A stretch of DNA of 64,000 nucleotides from Erwinia pyri (GCF_030758455.1 NZ_CP132353.1:434001-498000), one strand, 5' to 3'. Positions 19,174 through 30,316 are shown, numbered from the stretch's first letter. The notes: generated by a model from the sequence alone, not told the origin. A program made the numbers and translations.

Positions 19174-20571
19174 TTATTGGTGAGTTGAAGTCAGTGCTGC
19201 TTTTTCCAGGCATTCGACAGATTCTCGTATCAGCTGGATAAAATTGGCTTTACCCGCAAGCGTGGAGAAAAGGGCATTATCACTGGCAAATGCTTTGACA
19301 GGATCTTCACTCTGATACCAGGCGTGAACTTGATGAGGGTCGAGAATGCCATCTTCGTAGTTGTACGGCAGCGAACCTTCATGCCATCGCCGCATAAACA
19401 GGAAAAAGAGCGCGGGAAGTTTTGCACATGCACGGGGTGTCTCCCCTTGCTCATAACGCGTGATTAACGTTGGAGTGATAAATCCAGGTATTTTGGAAAG
19501 GCCATCGGCCGCTACACGCTGATTGGTATCCTTGATATAAGGGTTACCAAAACGCTCGAGAATTACATCCCGGTAGCTTTCCAGATCAAGCGGAGAGGGA
19601 GTCAGGCAGGGAATGACATCTTCAGTGACATAGTCCCAGGCTAACTGATAAATAGCCTTTACATGCGTACTTTCGTCAATGAAAGAGAGGCCCTGGAGGG
19701 TTCCCGCCCATGCAATAGCGCTGTGGCTGGCATTAAGGATGCGAGTTTTGGCCTCTTCATACGCCTCCACATTGTTCACCAGCGCTACGTCTACTTTTTC
19801 CAGCGCCGGGCGCTCAGCAGCAAATTTATCTTCCACCACCCACTGAATAAAGGATTCTGCCATTACGGGTGCAGCATCACTGATGCCCAGTGCCGTTTTT
19901 ACCCTGGCTGCAATGTCGGGAGAGGGGCGTGGTGTAATGCGATCCACCATAGTATTGGGGGTTGTCACCGATTCTGCCAGCCACTTCAGTAATCCATCTT
20001 GTTGGCGCAACGTGAGAAATTGTACCAGGCCGTCACGAAAGTGCTCACCGTTTTGCCGCACATTGTCACAGCACATCAGGGTAATCGGCCCAGCCTGTTG
20101 TTCCATTCTTCGTTGCAGGATATGCGCAATAGCACCATAAATGGTGCGAACACCTCCTTTTAGGTCAAGGTCAACATCCCTGTTGCTCTTATCCAGTACC
20201 CGATGAGAATCAAGATAATAACCTCCCTCTGTCACCGTAAATGAGATCACTTTGGTCTCTGGCGCAGCGCCCTCAGCAATCAATGCTGCCAGCTTAATAT
20301 CCCACGGAATGATTTTTTTGATTACGGTGATTTTTTCATATTCCCGCTCTCCCGCCGGGGAAACGGTTTCAAGTACATACTCCCCCTTTTGCCGTTCGAG
20401 TATGGAAAGCAGCGTTTCCGCGTCATCTCTGATGTTACCAAGAGCAATATGCCACTCTACAGCGCTGTCGCCCCCCTGTTGCAACAGGCGATTAAGATAG
20501 CAGGCTTGATGGGCGCGATGAAATGAACCGGCCCCGATATGTACCCATTGTAACGTCTGCTGCGCTGCCAT
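19174..20571 (-). CDS. dalD: Mannitol-dehydrogenase family enzyme, probable D-arabinitol 4-dehydrogenase
   Basis: This 465-residue protein belongs to the long-chain polyol dehydrogenase family. The N-terminal [12 protein letters not shown] (11-22) is the NAD-binding start; the catalytic set Lys275, Asn280 and His283 in [10 protein letters not shown] aligns with the known Lys, Asn and His of Pseudomonas mannitol dehydrogenase. Overall it most resembles Klebsiella DalD from memory, which oxidises D-arabinitol to D-xylulose. It is first in a minus-strand operon with an ABC transporter. No xylulokinase is present, so the product must be used elsewhere. Other pentitols or hexitols remain possible. 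Confidence 0.78.
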   Translation of the reverse strand: MAAQQTLQWVHIGAGSFHRAHQACYLNRLLQQGGDSAVEWHIALGNIRDDAETLLSILERQKGEYVLETVSPAGEREYEKITVIKKIIPWDIKLAALIAEGAAPETKVISFTVTEGGYYLDSHRVLDKSNRDVDLDLKGGVRTIYGAIAHILQRRMEQQAGPITLMCCDNVRQNGEHFRDGLVQFLTLRQQDGLLKWLAESVTTPNTMVDRITPRPSPDIAARVKTALGISDAAPVMAESFIQWVVEDKFAAERPALEKVDVALVNNVEAYEEAKTRILNASHSAIAWAGTLQGLSFIDESTHVKAIYQLAWDYVTEDVIPCLTPSPLDLESYRDVILERFGNPYIKDTNQRVAADGLSKIPGFITPTLITRYEQGETPRACAKLPALFFLFMRRWHEGSLPYNYEDGILDPHQVHAWYQSEDPVKAFASDNALFSTLAGKANFIQLIRESVECLEKAALTSTHQ

Positions 20572-20772
20572 GATTGTCTCCCGAAATGGTCATTTGCCCA
20601 TTAACAGGGCTTTTGAAAGTTCACGTAGCGTAAATGAATAATTGCCCCTCTAAAGAGCATTAGCTCACAAATGTGATTAATTTGTGTGTAAATGGTTAAA
20701 AAAACCTTGCCGTCAGATAACGTGAGGCCAATATTGCTGAAATTGGCAAAAAACAGGTGAGGGGAGTAGAGG
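20572..20772. promoter_or_regulatory. Divergent control region of the polyol cassette
   Basis: This 201 base gap separates the divergently read dalD and regulator genes. It contains two 21 bp imperfect palindromes: CACAAAT-N7-ATTTGTG (20666-20686) and GCCAAT-N9-ATTGGC (20727-20747). Either could bind the SorC-type regulator. No clear sigma-70 pair was assigned. Confidence 0.5.
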
Positions 20773-21741
20773 ATGAAAAGGACGATTACAACCCATACCG
20801 CTGCCCGCGCCGCATGGTTGTATTACATTACCGGCTACACTCAATATCAGATTGCCGACTGTCTTGGCGTCTCGCGTCAGGTTGTGCAGCGTCTCATCGC
20901 CAGGGCTTCTGCAGAAAATTTGATCTCATTTCAAATTATGCACGCCGTGTCGGATTGCCTGAAGCTGGCCTCTGCACTTGTTTTGAAATACAACCTGCAA
21001 TTTTGCCAGGTTGTCCCTTCTGCGGGACTGGCGCCTGCCGCGTGCCAGAAGATGGTGACATCTGCCGCTGCCAGCGTCATGGCCAGCCTGCTTTCTGCAA
21101 CGCCGGGAATGACGATTGCGTTGGGGTCAGGCAGGACACTGCGCGCTGCAATTGAAAAAATGCCCGACCTTACATATTTCCAGCATCATTCTGTTTCTTT
21201 ACTCGGTGCGATGACTGCCGATGGAACCACTACGCGGTACGACGTGCCGCTGTGCATGGCGCAAAAAACCGGGGGGAAATATTTTATTGTGCCAGCCCCA
21301 ATGTTTGCTGATAACGCACACGATCGCGACCTCTGGTGCAATAACAGGATTTATAAAACAGTTACTGAAAAAGCCAGAATGGCCGATATGACTTTTCTGG
21401 GGATCGGCGATATTGCGCAGAATTGCCCGATTTTTCTTCAGGGATTTATCAACAGGGAAGAACTGGACAGGCTGCTGGAACTAGGCGCGGTGGCGGAGGT
21501 GGTCGGCCATATTGTTGATGAGAATGGCATGCTGATAAAAAGTGAGTTAAAGCAACGTCTAACCAGCATAGCGCTTCCGCAACGACCGGTCAGGCCAACC
21601 CTGGCTTTTGCTGGCGGAGCTGATAAATATCAGGCAATTGAAGCCGTATTAAAAGGAAGATGGATTAATGGATTCATTACTGATGAAGAGTCCGCACGCT
21701 ATTTACTGCGGGGGGAGTTGCCAGAAAGAAAAACGCTGTAG
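20773..21741 (+). CDS. SorC/DeoR-type sugar-responsive regulator
   Basis: The 322-residue protein has an N-terminal helix-turn-helix (about residues 23-45, TQYQIADCLGVSRQVVQRL) and a C-terminal SorC-type sugar-binding domain, with GSGRTL near residue 118 and a GIGDI motif near 215. Such proteins bind a phosphorylated sugar and act as tetramers. It is divergent from the dalD operon, which it most likely controls. Klebsiella DalR is a possible functional equivalent, but that is recalled, not compared. Confidence 0.85.
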   Translation: MKRTITTHTAARAAWLYYITGYTQYQIADCLGVSRQVVQRLIARASAENLISFQIMHAVSDCLKLASALVLKYNLQFCQVVPSAGLAPAACQKMVTSAAASVMASLLSATPGMTIALGSGRTLRAAIEKMPDLTYFQHHSVSLLGAMTADGTTTRYDVPLCMAQKTGGKYFIVPAPMFADNAHDRDLWCNNRIYKTVTEKARMADMTFLGIGDIAQNCPIFLQGFINREELDRLLELGAVAEVVGHIVDENGMLIKSELKQRLTSIALPQRPVRPTLAFAGGADKYQAIEAVLKGRWINGFITDEESARYLLRGELPERKTL

Positions 21742-21754
21742 GATTAATAAAAAA

Positions 21755-21777
21755 TCTCCCGCCCCAGGGGCAGGAGA
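21755..21777. terminator. Terminator between regulator gene and mscL
   Basis: TCTCC-c-GCCCC (21755-21765) pairs with GGGGC-a-GGAGA (21767-21777) with one mismatch. On the minus strand a run of six Ts follows, so it ends mscL; it may also stop the convergent regulator transcript. Confidence 0.75.
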
Positions 21778-21821
21778 CTGTTCAATAAACAGGACGTGAT
21801 TTTATCCTCACTGGCAGGATA

Positions 21822-22232
21822 TCAATTGCCGGTATTTTGCTGCTTCAGCAAGTCGCGAATTTCCGTGAGCAGAGTCTCTTCTGCACTGGGTTTAGGCGCA
21901 GGCTTTTCCACTTCTTTCTTCTTATGAAGCTTGTTCATCAGTTTAATTGCCATAAAGATGGCGAACGCTACGATGATGAAATCAAATACCGTCTGGATAA
22001 AAATACCATACTGCATGATAACGGCTGGAGTATCGCCAACGGCTGGTTTCAATACCCAGGCGAACGATTTGAAATCTACCCCACCAATCAGTAACCCCAG
22101 CGGTGGCATAATAATATTCGCCACCAGAGATGAAACGATTTTACCAAATGCCGCACCAATAATGACACCGACCGCCAGATCGACAACGTTGCCGCGCATC
22201 GCAAAATCGCGAAACTCTTTGAATAAACTCAT
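21822..22232 (-). CDS. mscL: Large-conductance mechanosensitive channel
   Basis: From the ATG at 22232, behind GGAGATAACA, the product is 136 residues, equal to E. coli MscL. Features are the N-terminal amphipathic helix, TM1 ([21 protein letters not shown], given as a motif region near residues 16-36), a periplasmic loop, TM2 near 77-97 and a charged C-terminal bundle ([10 protein letters not shown]). It opens on osmotic downshock. The frame is open 13 codons further upstream but lacks a ribosome-binding site there. In E. coli mscL and arfA are convergent neighbours; here the polyol cassette separates them. Confidence 0.96.
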   Translation of the reverse strand: MSLFKEFRDFAMRGNVVDLAVGVIIGAAFGKIVSSLVANIIMPPLGLLIGGVDFKSFAWVLKPAVGDTPAVIMQYGIFIQTVFDFIIVAFAIFMAIKLMNKLHKKKEVEKPAPKPSAEETLLTEIRDLLKQQNTGN

Positions 22233-22330
22233 TGTTATCTCCTTTCCTGTGCCAATTGTTAAGTCTAACAAACGATCTGGCTTTTTCCATAATCATGAAT
22301 GAAATAATGAATAATCAGTAAGATAAAGCA

Positions 22331-22348
22331 GCCAGCCGTCAGGCTGGC
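22331..22348 (-). terminator. Hairpin after trkA
   Basis: GCCAGCC (22331-22337) pairs with GGCTGGC (22342-22348) over 4 bases, just after the trkA stop on the minus strand. The following tgctttatc is only a weak T tract, so termination may be partial. Confidence 0.55.
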
Positions 22349-22356
22349 GTACTGAT

Positions 22357-23733
22357 TCAGAGGAAGAAGGGGCTTGGCTGGAAAAGACGTTCAACGTCCG
22401 AAACAAACTTTTTGTCGGTCAGGAACATCACCACATGATCGCCTTGCTCAATCCGCAGATTGTCATTGGCTATCATCACGTCGTCCCCCCGTACAACTGC
22501 ACCAATGAGGGTTCCGGGCGGTAGTTTGATATCATCGATCAATCTGCCCACCACGCGTGAGGTCGTTTCGTCACCATGTGCAATGGCTTCAATAGCTTCA
22601 GCCACGCCGCGGCGTAGTGACGAAACACTTACAATATCCGCTTTACGAACATGTCCCAACAGAGCCGATATTGTCGCCTGCTGTGGCGAAATGGCAATAT
22701 CAATAACGCTACCCTGAACGAGGTCGACATAGGCCTTGCGCTGAATAAGCACCATCACTTTTTTCGCCCCCATGCGTTTAGCCAGCATGGCCGACATAAT
22801 GTTGGCTTCATCATCATTGGTGATCGCAATAAACAGATCGATCTGATCGATATGCTCCTCTTCCAGTAATTCCTGATCCGAAGCGTCACCATAAAACACA
22901 ATGGTATTTTGCAACAATTCAGCCAGTTCAGCGGCGCGTTGCTGATCGCGTTCAATCAGCTTAACGCTGTAGTGTTTCTCCAGCCGCTGCGCAAGGCCAG
23001 ACCCTATGTTACCGCCACCGACAATCATAATGCGTTTATACGGTTTTTCGAGACGTTGATATTCGCTCATTACAGCGCGAATATGCTGGCTCGCCGCAAT
23101 GAAGAATACTTCGTCTCCCGCCTCCACGATGGTGGAACCCTGAGGGCGGATAGGGCGATCCTGACGGAAAATGGCTGCCACGCGGGTATCAATATGCGGC
23201 ATATGTTCCCGCATTACCGCCAGAGCATTACCTACTAACGGGCCGCCATAATAAGCTTTTACCACCGCCAGGCTGACTTTTCCTTCAGCAAAGGGCACCA
23301 CTTGCAGCGCGCCCGGATACTCGATCAGACGATAAATATTATCAATAACCAGCTGTTCCGGAGAGATCAGGTGATCGATAGGGATCGCTTCAGGAACAAA
23401 CAGTTTCTCTGCATCACGGATGTAATCTGGCGCACGAATACGGGCTATACGGTTAGGCGTATTAAAAAGGGAATAGGCAACCTGACAGGCCACCATATTG
23501 GTTTCGTCCGAATTGGTCACCGCAACCAGCATATCAGCATCTTCGGCACCCGCTTCACGCAGTACCCTGGGGTGCGAACCGTGCCCCTGGACTACACGAA
23601 GATCGAATTTATCCTGCAGCTGACGCAATCGGATCGAATCAGTATCTACCACGGTGATATCGTTGTTTTCACCAACCAGGTTTTCGGCAAGCGTGCCACC
23701 GACCTGACCGGCGCCAAGAATGATTATTTTCAT
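22357..23733 (-). CDS. trkA: Trk potassium uptake regulatory subunit TrkA
   Basis: The 458-residue cytoplasmic protein gates the TrkG/TrkH K+ channel. Two tandem RCK units are seen: each begins with a dinucleotide-binding glycine motif, GAGQVG at residues 7-12 and GGGNIG near 236, and each ends with a TrkA-C domain ([10 protein letters not shown] near 420). Length equals E. coli TrkA. It is last in the def-fmt-rsmB-trkA run, 62 bases after rsmB. Confidence 0.97.
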   Translation of the reverse strand: MKIIILGAGQVGGTLAENLVGENNDITVVDTDSIRLRQLQDKFDLRVVQGHGSHPRVLREAGAEDADMLVAVTNSDETNMVACQVAYSLFNTPNRIARIRAPDYIRDAEKLFVPEAIPIDHLISPEQLVIDNIYRLIEYPGALQVVPFAEGKVSLAVVKAYYGGPLVGNALAVMREHMPHIDTRVAAIFRQDRPIRPQGSTIVEAGDEVFFIAASQHIRAVMSEYQRLEKPYKRIMIVGGGNIGSGLAQRLEKHYSVKLIERDQQRAAELAELLQNTIVFYGDASDQELLEEEHIDQIDLFIAITNDDEANIMSAMLAKRMGAKKVMVLIQRKAYVDLVQGSVIDIAISPQQATISALLGHVRKADIVSVSSLRRGVAEAIEAIAHGDETTSRVVGRLIDDIKLPPGTLIGAVVRGDDVMIANDNLRIEQGDHVVMFLTDKKFVSDVERLFQPSPFFL

Positions 23734-23795
23734 TGTGCTTCAGTCTGCTTCGTGGGAAGTCAGGATGGCCGGAAAACTTCTTCCGGCCGCGGCAA

Positions 23796-25085
23796 TTATC
23801 GCTTAATTATTTTGGCGTAGAAGAACCCGTCACCGCCTTCGGCAACCGGGAACACCTGCAGCCCGGGCCGCTCAGGCTCACCTGTTTCTGTCAGAATGGC
23901 ATCTTCGTGACGCTGAAGGAAGTCTGCAACCTGCAAATGGTTTTCTTCCGGCAAAATGGAGCACGTTGCATAAAGCAGCGTGCCGCCTGATTTCAAATGA
24001 GGCCAGATCGCTTCCAGGATTTTTTGCTGCAGGGCGGCCAGCTCGACTATGTCACGATCGCGACGCAACCATTTGATATCCGGATGACGGCGAATGACGC
24101 CAGTGGCTGAACAGGGCGCATCCAGCAAAATACGGTCAAACTGACGCTCGCCGCACCAGCTCTCGGGGAAGCAGCCATCTCCCACTTTCACTTCAGCGGT
24201 CATATTCAGTCGCTGGAGATTTTCAACAATTCTGGTCAGGCGTTGCGCATCAATATCCACGGCAAGCACTTTTGCCTGGGGAGCAGCCTCAAGAATATGC
24301 GTGGTTTTCCCGCCAGGGGCAGCACAGAGATCAAGTATCTCTTCTCCGTTCTGAGGATCCAATAAAGCGACGCATCCCTGGGCCGAAGCATCCTGCACAG
24401 TAACCCACCCTTGATCAAAACCGGGAAGCTGTGAAACCGGGCAGGGAGCTTCAAGCATTAAAGCATCAGCATGCACCGGATCGGGTTCCGCCATCTTCCC
24501 GGACTCCTGCAGCAGGCTCAGCCATGCCTCACGCGTGTGGTGCTGACGGTTAACACGGAGCCACATTGGCGGTCTTTGATTATTTGCTGCAACAATGGCT
24601 TCCCACTGCTCTGGCCAGGCGCGCCTGAGCCTTTCCAGCAGCCATTTAGGATGCAGGTATTGCTGATCGCCCCTGTTCATCTGCTGGGTTAGCTCTTCCT
24701 GCTTACGCTGGAACTGGCGCAGCACGCCGTTTATCAACCCTTTGAATTGCTGCCGCTTCAGGGATACCGCCCCTTCCACCGTTTCGGCCAGAGCCGCATG
24801 CGCGGGGATACGGGTATAAATCAGCTGATAAAGCCCCACCATAACTAAAAAGTGAATGGTGCGTTGCTTGCCTGTCATCGGGCGTTCCATCAGTTGACTG
24901 ATGATCCACTCCAGTTGCGGAAGGGTGCGTAATACCCCATAGCAAAGCTCCTGCAGTAGCGCTGCATCTTTATCGGCAACGCTTTTTTGCGCAATGGGCA
25001 GCACAGTACTCAGGGATTGACCCTGCTCGACCACTTTTTCAATAGTCTGGGCAGCAATGCTGCGCAAGTTGGTATTTTTTTTCAT
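23796..25085 (-). CDS. rsmB: 16S rRNA m5C967 methyltransferase
   Basis: The 429-residue protein has an N-terminal NusB-like RNA-binding domain (about 1-145) and a C-terminal SAM-dependent Rossmann domain with [11 protein letters not shown] near residue 255 and the two catalytic cysteines in DAPCSATG (near 325) and ATCSI (near 389). It methylates C967 of 16S rRNA. It lies between fmt and trkA as in other enterics. Confidence 0.97.
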   Translation of the reverse strand: MKKNTNLRSIAAQTIEKVVEQGQSLSTVLPIAQKSVADKDAALLQELCYGVLRTLPQLEWIISQLMERPMTGKQRTIHFLVMVGLYQLIYTRIPAHAALAETVEGAVSLKRQQFKGLINGVLRQFQRKQEELTQQMNRGDQQYLHPKWLLERLRRAWPEQWEAIVAANNQRPPMWLRVNRQHHTREAWLSLLQESGKMAEPDPVHADALMLEAPCPVSQLPGFDQGWVTVQDASAQGCVALLDPQNGEEILDLCAAPGGKTTHILEAAPQAKVLAVDIDAQRLTRIVENLQRLNMTAEVKVGDGCFPESWCGERQFDRILLDAPCSATGVIRRHPDIKWLRRDRDIVELAALQQKILEAIWPHLKSGGTLLYATCSILPEENHLQVADFLQRHEDAILTETGEPERPGLQVFPVAEGGDGFFYAKIIKR

Positions 25086-25131
25086 AGGGATCGCAAATCA
25101 AAATCTGCCCGGCAGCGTGCCGGGCGAAGCA

Positions 25132-26076
25132 TCAGGCAAGGATATTGCCTGGCGTGAACCATTCCCGACGGGAATTCAGCAGGTCCTGAGCTTTCATCGG
25201 TTTTTTACCGGCAGGCTGCAACTCTTCGATATTCAACACGCCATCAAGGGTCGCAACCTGAATCCCCATTTTATCAGCCTGAACTATCTCGCCCGGCTGT
25301 TTATTAACATGGGGGAGGACGGTAGCTTTCCAGACCTTTATTGACTGATCGTCAACAGTGAAATAGCTCACTGGCCACGGATTAAAAGCCCGGATGCATC
25401 GTTCAAGCTGCGCAGCGGAGAGCTGCCAGTCAAGCCGGGCTTCTTCTTTGCTCAACTTCTCCGCATAGCTGACCAGCGTCTCATCCTGCACTTCTGGCTG
25501 AGCACGCCCTTCTGCCAGCGCCGATAAGGTGGCCAGCATCCCCTCAGGTCCCAGCGCAGCCAGCTTGTTATAAAGCGTGGCGCTGGTGTCGTCTGGCTCG
25601 ATAGCGCAGGCGAGCTTATAAAGCATATCACCGGTATCAAGCCCGACATCCATTTGCATAATGGTCACGCCGGTTTCATCATCACCTGCCCATAAGGCAC
25701 GCTGAATGGGGGCCGCGCCGCGCCACTTAGGCAACAGAGAACCATGCACGTTAATACATCCAAGCCGGGGCATCGCTAACACAGGGGCTGGAAGGATAAG
25801 ACCGTAAGCCACCACCACCATAATATCGGCGTTCAGGGCGGCAACCAGCTGCTGGTTCTCTTCGGGGCGTAAAGATTTGGGCTGAAAAACAGGCAGGTTG
25901 TGCTGTTCAGCCAGCTGTTTGACCGGACTGGCGGTGACTTTATTCCCCCGGCCCGCTGGACGATCCGGCTGAGTAAATACGCCAACCACGTTATGGCCAG
26001 AAGACAAAAGCGCGTCAAGATGACGCGCTGCAAAGTCAGGAGTACCGGCAAAGATTATATTCAAGGCTTCGGACAC
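25132..26076 (-). CDS. fmt: Methionyl-tRNA formyltransferase
   Basis: The 314-residue enzyme formylates initiator Met-tRNA. It starts at a GTG (26074-26076). The formyltransferase motif [15 protein letters not shown] near residue 110 carries the catalytic Asn, His and the following SLLP loop; the C-terminal OB domain ends in [12 protein letters not shown]. It is 24 bases after def, so formylation and deformylation are made from one message. Confidence 0.97.
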   Translation of the reverse strand: MSEALNIIFAGTPDFAARHLDALLSSGHNVVGVFTQPDRPAGRGNKVTASPVKQLAEQHNLPVFQPKSLRPEENQQLVAALNADIMVVVAYGLILPAPVLAMPRLGCINVHGSLLPKWRGAAPIQRALWAGDDETGVTIMQMDVGLDTGDMLYKLACAIEPDDTSATLYNKLAALGPEGMLATLSALAEGRAQPEVQDETLVSYAEKLSKEEARLDWQLSAAQLERCIRAFNPWPVSYFTVDDQSIKVWKATVLPHVNKQPGEIVQADKMGIQVATLDGVLNIEELQPAGKKPMKAQDLLNSRREWFTPGNILA

Positions 26077-26100
26077 GCTCTTCCCTTATTCAGGCTCGTG

Positions 26101-26610
26101 TTAATCACGGGCGTTCTGACGATAAAGCTTTTCCAGTTTCTGACGAATACGCTGACGCTTCATGGGCGACAGGTAATCAATAAACAGCTTACCGACCAGA
26201 TGATCCATTTCATGCTGAATACAGATAGCGAGCAGACCGTCGGCCTCCAGCTCGAAACTGTTACCGTCCCGATCGAGGGCACGAATTTTCACTTTTTCGG
26301 CACGCGGTACCAGGGCACGCTGTTCAGGGATAGAAAGACAGCCCTCTTCAATGCCCGTTTCGCCACTTTTTTCCAGCATTTCCGGATTAATTAACACCAG
26401 TCGTTCTTCGCGATTTTCCGACACATCAATCACGATAATGCGCTGATGAATATCCACCTGCGTGGCCGCCAGCCCGATGCCCTCTTCGGCATACATCGTT
26501 TCAAACATATCATCAACGATGCGCTGAATGGTGGCATCTACTTCTTTAACGGGTTTCGCAACGATGCGCAGGCGCTCGTCAGGAAAATGTAATACCTGCA
26601 AAACTGACAT
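26101..26610 (-). CDS. def: Peptide deformylase
   Basis: The 169-residue enzyme removes the formyl group from nascent proteins. All three motifs are present: GIGLAATQ (near 44), EEGCLSIP (near 88) with the metal-binding Cys, and QHEMDHL (near 132) with the two metal-binding His and catalytic Glu. It is the first gene of the def-fmt operon and is divergent from dprA. Confidence 0.98.
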   Translation of the reverse strand: MSVLQVLHFPDERLRIVAKPVKEVDATIQRIVDDMFETMYAEEGIGLAATQVDIHQRIIVIDVSENREERLVLINPEMLEKSGETGIEEGCLSIPEQRALVPRAEKVKIRALDRDGNSFELEADGLLAICIQHEMDHLVGKLFIDYLSPMKRQRIRQKLEKLYRQNARD

Positions 26611-26655
26611 AACTTTCCAGATCTGTGTTCAAGGGATTAGATATTTATCTTTCTT

Positions 26656-26685
26656 ATTGTAGACATTTCGGGCGGTGATTGACAG
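26656..26685 (-). promoter_or_regulatory. Candidate def promoter
   Basis: On the minus strand CTGTCA (26680-26685) and TACAAT (26656-26661) are 18 bp apart, about 45 bases ahead of def. Fit to sigma-70 is moderate. Confidence 0.35.
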
Positions 26686-26729
26686 CATTCCCGCTATGTT
26701 AGCCGGGCAGATTCAACAGGGATTGTGAA

Positions 26730-27854
26730 ATGACACCAACGGAGATTTGGTTACGCCTTTCTGGCGTTTCGGGAATAAGATCGGCGCAGCGAATCCAGAT
26801 AGTAGCATCGTTGATTCGCCTGGGTATGGCTGGTAAACAGGAGTTGACTGAAGCAGGATTGAGTGAGGAACAAGGCGCGACGTTTCTGAACTACGATCCC
26901 GTTACGCTTGATAAAACGCTGTGCTGGCTGGATCACTCCGACCATCATCTTCTGACCTGCGACAGCGCAGACTATCCGACACGGCTACGAGAGATCTCTT
27001 CCTTTCCTCCCTTGCTGTTTATTGCCGGCAACCCCGAGCTTTTAAAAACCCCACAAATTGCCGTTGTAGGCAGCCGCAAATGCTCACTGTATGGCAGAAA
27101 CTGGGGAACCTACTTTTCGCAGGTTTTAGCCTTAAGCGGCCTTACCATCACCAGTGGTCTGGCATCAGGCATTGATGGCATTGCCCATCGTGCGGCTCTG
27201 GAGGCTGGTGGGAAAACGCTGGCAGTATTAGGCAGCGGTTTATGCCACCTTTATCCGCAACAGCACAAAGGGCTGGCAAAAGAAATTATCGGGGCAGGAG
27301 GCGCCGTCATTTCTGAATATCCTCTTGCCATGACCCCGCAGCCGCAAAATTTCCCGCGCCGCAACAGAATCATTAGCGGACTGAGTCTGGGAGTATTGGT
27401 AATAGAAGCTGCAATGAACAGCGGTTCTCTGGTGACAGCAAGGCTGGCTCTGGAACAAAATCGTGATGTTTATGCCTTGCCCGGCGCTGTAGGAAATCCG
27501 GGAAGTGAAGGGCCTCACTGGCTTATTCAGCAGGGCGCATTATTGACCGCGCATCCTGATTCTATCCTTGAGCAGCTGAGAAGCGACCTCAAATGGTTAC
27601 CTGTAGCTCAAAATTCAATAATATATTCGCATGAGGAGGGCAATACGCCATTGCCATTTGCTGAGGTGTTGGCTAACGTAGGAGATGAGGTTACACCTGT
27701 TGACGTCGTCGCTGAACGTGCCGGCCAACCTGTGCCAGCCATCGTAGCTAAGCTGCTTGAGTTGGAGTTAGCAGGGTGGATCGCAGCTGTACCCGGCGGC
27801 TATGTCCGATTGAGGAGGGCAAGCCATGTTCGACGTACTAATGTACTTATTTGA
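26730..27854 (+). CDS. dprA: DNA-processing protein DprA (Smf)
   Basis: The 374-residue protein has an N-terminal SAM-like region, the central Rossmann-like DprA fold ([43 protein letters not shown]) and a C-terminal winged-helix domain. DprA loads RecA on incoming single-stranded DNA in naturally competent bacteria; in enterics its role is unclear. The 3' end overlaps smg by 29 bases, so the two genes are coupled. Confidence 0.95.
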   Translation: MTPTEIWLRLSGVSGIRSAQRIQIVASLIRLGMAGKQELTEAGLSEEQGATFLNYDPVTLDKTLCWLDHSDHHLLTCDSADYPTRLREISSFPPLLFIAGNPELLKTPQIAVVGSRKCSLYGRNWGTYFSQVLALSGLTITSGLASGIDGIAHRAALEAGGKTLAVLGSGLCHLYPQQHKGLAKEIIGAGGAVISEYPLAMTPQPQNFPRRNRIISGLSLGVLVIEAAMNSGSLVTARLALEQNRDVYALPGAVGNPGSEGPHWLIQQGALLTAHPDSILEQLRSDLKWLPVAQNSIIYSHEEGNTPLPFAEVLANVGDEVTPVDVVAERAGQPVPAIVAKLLELELAGWIAAVPGGYVRLRRASHVRRTNVLI

Positions 27855-28299
27855 AACGTATATCCACAACGAAGCTGAAATGCGCGTTGATCAGGATAAA
27901 TTAACTGATGATCTAACCGATGCCGGTTTTCATCGTGAAGATATTTATAATGCGTTGAACTGGTTGGAAAAGCTTGCAGATTATCAGGAAGGGCTTGTTG
28001 CACCGATTCTGCTGGCTACCGATCCGCTGTCTATGCGTATCTACACCGAGGAAGAGAGCCAGCGTTTAGATGCCAACTGTCGGGGCTTTATTCTGTTCCT
28101 GGAGCAAATTCAGGTGCTGAATCTGGAAACCCGCGAAATGGTTATCGAACGTATTATGGCCCTGGATACTCTCGAGTTTGATCTGGAAGATCTCAAATGG
28201 GTGGTGCTGATGGTGCTGTTTAATATCCCTGGATGTGAAAACGCCTATCAACAGATGGAAGAACTTCTTTTCGACGTCAATGAAGGAATTGTGCACTGA
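27826..28299 (+). CDS. smg: Smg protein (DUF494)
   Basis: This 157-residue acidic protein matches Smg (DUF494), a conserved proteobacterial protein of unknown function. It begins [16 protein letters not shown] and ends [16 protein letters not shown]. The start at 27826, inside the end of dprA, is behind GAGGAGGGCAAGCC, a strong ribosome-binding site. Gene order dprA-smg-yrdD is conserved in enterics. Confidence 0.94.
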   Translation: MFDVLMYLFETYIHNEAEMRVDQDKLTDDLTDAGFHREDIYNALNWLEKLADYQEGLVAPILLATDPLSMRIYTEEESQRLDANCRGFILFLEQIQVLNLETREMVIERIMALDTLEFDLEDLKWVVLMVLFNIPGCENAYQQMEELLFDVNEGIVH

Positions 28300-28324
28300 A
28301 GATCCTCTTCGTGTAAGAAATGTT

Positions 28325-28882
28325 ATGAATAAAACAGCGCTTTTCGCTGTGCGAAAAAATGAGCCCTGCCCTGAATGTGGGGCAGAATTAGTTATTCGCT
28401 CCGGCAAACACGGCGCTTTTCTCGGCTGTTCGCACTACCCCGAGTGTGAATACATTCGGCCCTTAAAACATCAGGCCGATGGTCACATTGTTAAAGTTCT
28501 TGAGGGGCAGTTCTGCCCGGAATGTCAGTCAGAGCTGGTTTTACGCCAGGGGCGATTTGGCATGTTTATTGGCTGTAGCCATTATCCGGAGTGCGGACAT
28601 ACCGAGGTAATTGATAAGCCCGATCTGACGACGCTCTCCTGCCCTCAGTGTCAGCAGGGGAAACTGGTACAGCGCCGCTCACGCTATGGCAAAACCTTCC
28701 ATGCTTGCGATCGCTATCCTGACTGTCAGTTTGCGGTGAACTTTACCCCTGTGGAAGGTGAGTGTGAGTTTTGTCATTTCCCCCTTTTAATTGAGAAAAA
28801 AACGGCACGCGGGTTAAGGCGTTATTGCGCCAGTAAAGCCTGTGGAAAGCCAGTGACACCAGGAATCAGAAGTGAAGAATAA
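28325..28882 (+). CDS. yrdD: Topoisomerase-type zinc-finger protein YrdD
   Basis: The 185-residue product contains four zinc-ribbon modules of the topoisomerase I C-terminal type: CPECGAELV...[16 protein letters not shown]...[17 protein letters not shown]...CDRYPDC and a final CEFCHFPLL...CASKACG. No catalytic domain is present; nucleic-acid binding is likely but unproven. The frame is open back to 28235 inside smg; the ATG at 28325 aligns with the E. coli start. Its ribosome-binding site is weak. Confidence 0.9.
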   Translation: MNKTALFAVRKNEPCPECGAELVIRSGKHGAFLGCSHYPECEYIRPLKHQADGHIVKVLEGQFCPECQSELVLRQGRFGMFIGCSHYPECGHTEVIDKPDLTTLSCPQCQQGKLVQRRSRYGKTFHACDRYPDCQFAVNFTPVEGECEFCHFPLLIEKKTARGLRRYCASKACGKPVTPGIRSEE

Positions 28883-29444
28883 GTTTTTCCCCGGCACGCT
28901 GGACGCCTGTCTGGTACAGCTTCAACAGGGCGCCGTTATTGCCTATCCTACCGAAGCCGTCTTTGGCCTGGGTTGCGATCCTGATAGCGAGTCTGCCGTG
29001 ACGGCCTTGCTGACATTAAAAAAGCGACCCGTTGCAAAAGGGCTGATTTTGATCGCTGCGGACTATGCGCAACTGCTCCCCTATATAGATGACTACGCAC
29101 TTTCTGATGAGCAGAGAAAGAGAATGCTGGCGGCCTGGCCCGGGCCGGTGACATGGGTAGTGCCTGCGCGGGCAACGACGCCTCGCTGGCTGACCGGGCG
29201 GTTTGATTCCCTTGCTGTACGTGTCACTAACCATTCTGACGTGCAAAGTTTGTGCAGGGAATTTGGAAAACCGCTGGTTTCAACCAGCGCTAACCTTACG
29301 GGACTTGAGCCTTGCCGTACGGCTGAGGAAGTTCATCAACAATTTGGCCCGCAGTTTCCTGTTCTGATGGGAACAACCGGCGGACGCCAGAACCCGTCAG
29401 AAATTCGCGATGTCGTCACTGGCGAACTGATTCGTCAGGGATAA
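28872..29444 (+). CDS. tsaC: Threonylcarbamoyl-AMP synthase
   Basis: This 190-residue Sua5/YciO/YrdC-domain enzyme makes threonylcarbamoyl-AMP for t6A at position 37 of ANN-decoding tRNAs. [24 protein letters not shown] and [11 protein letters not shown] are the conserved substrate-binding blocks. It starts at GTG 28872, within the end of yrdD (11 base overlap), behind AGGAATCAGA. It has the same length as E. coli TsaC. Confidence 0.95.
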   Translation: MKNKFFPGTLDACLVQLQQGAVIAYPTEAVFGLGCDPDSESAVTALLTLKKRPVAKGLILIAADYAQLLPYIDDYALSDEQRKRMLAAWPGPVTWVVPARATTPRWLTGRFDSLAVRVTNHSDVQSLCREFGKPLVSTSANLTGLEPCRTAEEVHQQFGPQFPVLMGTTGGRQNPSEIRDVVTGELIRQG

Positions 29445-29454
29445 AGGAAATAAG

Positions 29455-30273
29455 ATGCACACTTTCGCCGTGTTTGGTAATCCGATAGCCCACAGCAAAT
29501 CTCCCCGAATTCATCAACTATTTGCCGAGCAGACCGGGCTCCCTCATTCATACGGGCGCATTTGTGCACCGGTAGAGGGGTTTGCCGCTTCTTTAACTGA
29601 GTTCCTTGCCCAACAGGGAGAGGGCGCGAACGTTACTTTACCCTTTAAAGAAGAAGCTTACGCACTGGCTGATGAACTGACTGAAAGGGCTTCAATGGCC
29701 GGGGCGGTAAACACGGTCAAGAGACTAGAAGATGGACGGCTGCTGGGCGACAACACGGACGGCATCGGCTTATTGACAGATCTGCAACGTCTGAATCTTA
29801 TCAAACCTGGCGACAGAGTTTTGCTGATAGGGGCTGGTGGGGCTGCCCGGGGAGTCATCCTGCCTTTACTCTCCTTCGGTTGCTCCCTGACAATCACCAA
29901 TCGTACGCTTAGCAAAGCTCAGCTGCTGGCCGACGTTTTTCAGCATGCGGGTGGCGTTAATGCGAAGGCAATGGATCGGCTTGCTGGTGAGCAGTTCGAT
30001 CTGATCATTAATGCGACTTCCAGCGGGATAGGGGGAGAAATTCCGGCAATCCCCGCTTCGTTGATCTCATCTTCTCTCCGCTGCTACGATATGTTTTACC
30101 AGGCGACAGCCACGCCTTTTCTAAGCTGGTGTGAGCAGCAGGGCGCGAAGGAAATGGCTGATGGATTGGGAATGCTGGTGGGGCAGGCCGCGCACTCTTT
30201 CTTTCTCTGGCACGGTAAGCTGCCCGATATCACCCCCGTTATTGCCGTTATGAAGGCGGAACTTCAGGGGTAA
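29455..30273 (+). CDS. aroE: Shikimate dehydrogenase (NADP)
   Basis: The 272-residue enzyme reduces dehydroshikimate in aromatic amino-acid synthesis. The shikimate site shows [10 protein letters not shown] (8-17), catalytic Lys65 ([10 protein letters not shown]) and Asp102 (GDNTDG); the NADP-binding GAGGAARG lies near residue 126. It follows tsaC by 10 bases. A separate pathway enzyme, aroQ, lies at 49485 in this window. Confidence 0.97.
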   Translation: MHTFAVFGNPIAHSKSPRIHQLFAEQTGLPHSYGRICAPVEGFAASLTEFLAQQGEGANVTLPFKEEAYALADELTERASMAGAVNTVKRLEDGRLLGDNTDGIGLLTDLQRLNLIKPGDRVLLIGAGGAARGVILPLLSFGCSLTITNRTLSKAQLLADVFQHAGGVNAKAMDRLAGEQFDLIINATSSGIGGEIPAIPASLISSSLRCYDMFYQATATPFLSWCEQQGAKEMADGLGMLVGQAAHSFFLWHGKLPDITPVIAVMKAELQG

Positions 30274-30280
30274 TCAGGCT

Positions 30281-30312
30281 GTTCAATCCCCGTCAACAGA
30301 GGGGGATTGAAC
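30281..30312. terminator. Hairpin between aroE and yrdA
   Basis: GTTCAATCCCC (30281-30291) pairs perfectly with GGGGATTGAAC (30302-30312). It sits between the two convergent stop codons and could end both transcripts, although neither side has a strong T run. E. coli yrdB, usually found here, is absent. Confidence 0.6.
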
Positions 30313-30316
30313 ATGT

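Noticed and set aside
20671..20690. CRP-like TGTGA-N6-TGTGT ahead of the polyol regulator
   Set aside because: The second half does not match TCACA; the same bases fit the CACAAAT palindrome better.
28235..28324. Longer yrdD start inside smg
   Set aside because: The added residues are the smg sequence read in another frame and do not match YrdD.
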